Origin: Deltaproteobacteria bacterium
GTDB taxonomy: Bacteria > Myxococcota > JADLHZ01
NCBI GenBank assembly: GCA_020848545.1
Contig: JADLHZ010000118.1
Location: 1 to 64,000, forward strand
Direction: 5' to 3'
Length of the DNA stretch: 64,000 nt
Positions 63,286 to 64,000 of the stretch are shown here, piece by piece (position 1 is the first letter of the stretch; each line of letters begins with the position of its first letter). The notes beneath the pieces were generated by a model that made no database searches, was not told where the DNA came from, and saw only the letters and a program-made list of their open reading frames with translations. The translations under genes were made by a program, and so were the position numbers.

Positions 63286-64000
63286 TTACGTGTGCGGCGT
63301 CGCGATCAGCCCGCACAGCGCGCCGAGCACCAAGATGAGCGCGACGAATTCACCGAACGCCCGCGCATCGCCAGCCGCCGGCGCGTCTTTTTGCAGCGCG
63401 CGAAAGCCGGTGACCAGCGCGAGGATCAACAAGAGCCCTTCGTTGGTGGCGGCCCAAACGCCGATCATCGTCGCGGTGACGAGCCACCGTTGCAGGAGCG
63501 AGAGCGCCGACAGACCGCGACCGCCGTCGAGGCCTCCGATGGGCAACAGGTTGAACAAGTTGAGCCACGCCGTCGCGCGGGCGAGGCCGAGCCAAATGCC
63601 GCCGTAGCGCAGCCCTACGAGCCAAAGGACGATCGCCGCCGCCGCGCCCCACACGGGACCCGCGAGGCCGACGCGGGCGTTCTCGCGCGGATCGATCGGA
63701 TACTGCTGCACGCGCACGAACGCGCCGAGGCCCGGGATGAACATCGGCGCGCTTGCGGCGATCCCGCGTCGCTTCAACGCCATCACGTGGCCCATCTCGT
63801 GGACGTACATCGCGGCGATGAACCCGGCGGCGAACCACGTGCCCCAGAGCTGCCAGTACACGGCGAACGCGAGCAGCATCGAAAAGAGCGTCGACAGCTT
63901 GGTGAGCCCGAAGAGCAGGCCCTTCAGCTTCCACAGCAGTAACGCGCCGGCGCCGACGACGCCGGCGATCGGCCCGACGCCGCGCTTCGGCAGGGCGTCG
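63286..64000 (-). CDS. Site-2 protease family intramembrane metalloprotease (5' end outside window)
   Basis: The reading frame continues to the window edge at 64000 without a start, so the N-terminus is missing; at least 237 residues are visible. Zinc site: HEMGH in FIAAMYVHEMGHVMAL, and the second S2P motif NLFNLLPIGGLDGGR. Membrane helices surround both (AFAVYWQLWGTWFAAGFIA; LGALCGLIAT). Such proteases cut within membranes, often to release regulators such as anti-sigma factors. The ATG inside the frame at 63879 is probably not the real start because conserved-looking sequence precedes it. Confidence 0.88.
   Translation of the reverse strand, partial: DALPKRGVGPIAGVVGAGALLLWKLKGLLFGLTKLSTLFSMLLAFAVYWQLWGTWFAAGFIAAMYVHEMGHVMALKRRGIAASAPMFIPGLGAFVRVQQYPIDPRENARVGLAGPVWGAAAAIVLWLVGLRYGGIWLGLARATAWLNLFNLLPIGGLDGGRGLSALSLLQRWLVTATMIGVWAATNEGLLLILALVTGFRALQKDAPAAGDARAFGEFVALILVLGALCGLIATPHT

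Overview
The window is high-GC (about two thirds G+C by eye), densely coded chromosomal DNA from a delta-type bacterium, most likely a myxobacterium (phylum Myxococcota). The best lineage signal is 26648-29798: a type IV pilin gene with a sigma-54-like promoter, followed by a membrane/TPR-like protein, an ABC ATPase and an ABC permease. This is the pilA-pilGHI order of Myxococcus. Other signs are the many Cys-rich or repeat-rich lipoproteins, an AgmX/PglI-type protein, PilZ, TSP3-OmpA and Kelch proteins, and the lack of rRNA, tRNA, CRISPR or an obvious prophage. All genes are called from sequence alone; no database search was possible.

Layout. 1-3050: a secreted lipase-like hydrolase and a two-gene unit ending in a GNAT-type protein. 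3079-6343 (minus strand): a small nuclease-rich block with a secreted DUF2185/Imm33-like protein, a DUF222-HNH endonuclease and a putative PD-(D/E)XK endonuclease, separated by 557 bases without a gene I can support. 6424-10234: carB overlapping greA. 10247-18617: a 2000-aa Ig/Kelch lipoprotein divergent from recG. 18694-21660: a peroxiredoxin with a histone-H1-like tail, an SPFH/SHOCT protein, a long palindromic terminator-like element and a double-PilZ membrane protein. 21808-26343: an 891-aa protein with a CYTH-like domain and an OmpA protein with an unusually long Lys/Glu/Pro tail. 26648-31916: the pilA-pilGHI-like operon plus two extra secreted-protein genes. 31956-36331 (minus): a Cys-rich lipoprotein and a very large S41 (CtpA-like) protease.

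36513-46378 is the most unusual part. A 2870-aa protein carries, near its C-terminus, two separate papain/transglutaminase-like Cys-His-Asp sites and a terminal PD-(D/E)XK-like nuclease motif. It is translationally coupled (ATGA) to a pentapeptide-repeat/FHA protein, and the pair ends at a perfect 34-base palindromic terminator. It looks like a polymorphic-toxin or effector system with several enzymatic warheads; its function is inferred only.

46580-64000: a clan-CD protease-like lipoprotein with PPC domains, further lipoproteins, and a divergent peroxiredoxin/OhrR pair with a clear operator and overlapping promoters. Then come a gluzincin-like secreted protein overlapping tail-to-tail with a sigma factor that has a C-terminal membrane helix, and an ECF sigma factor coupled to a membrane protein related to YfbK/DUF3520 but lacking the vWA domain. 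The window ends with an AgmX/PglI-like protein, a DUF482 acyltransferase-like protein, two coupled hypothetical genes and a site-2 protease cut by the window edge.
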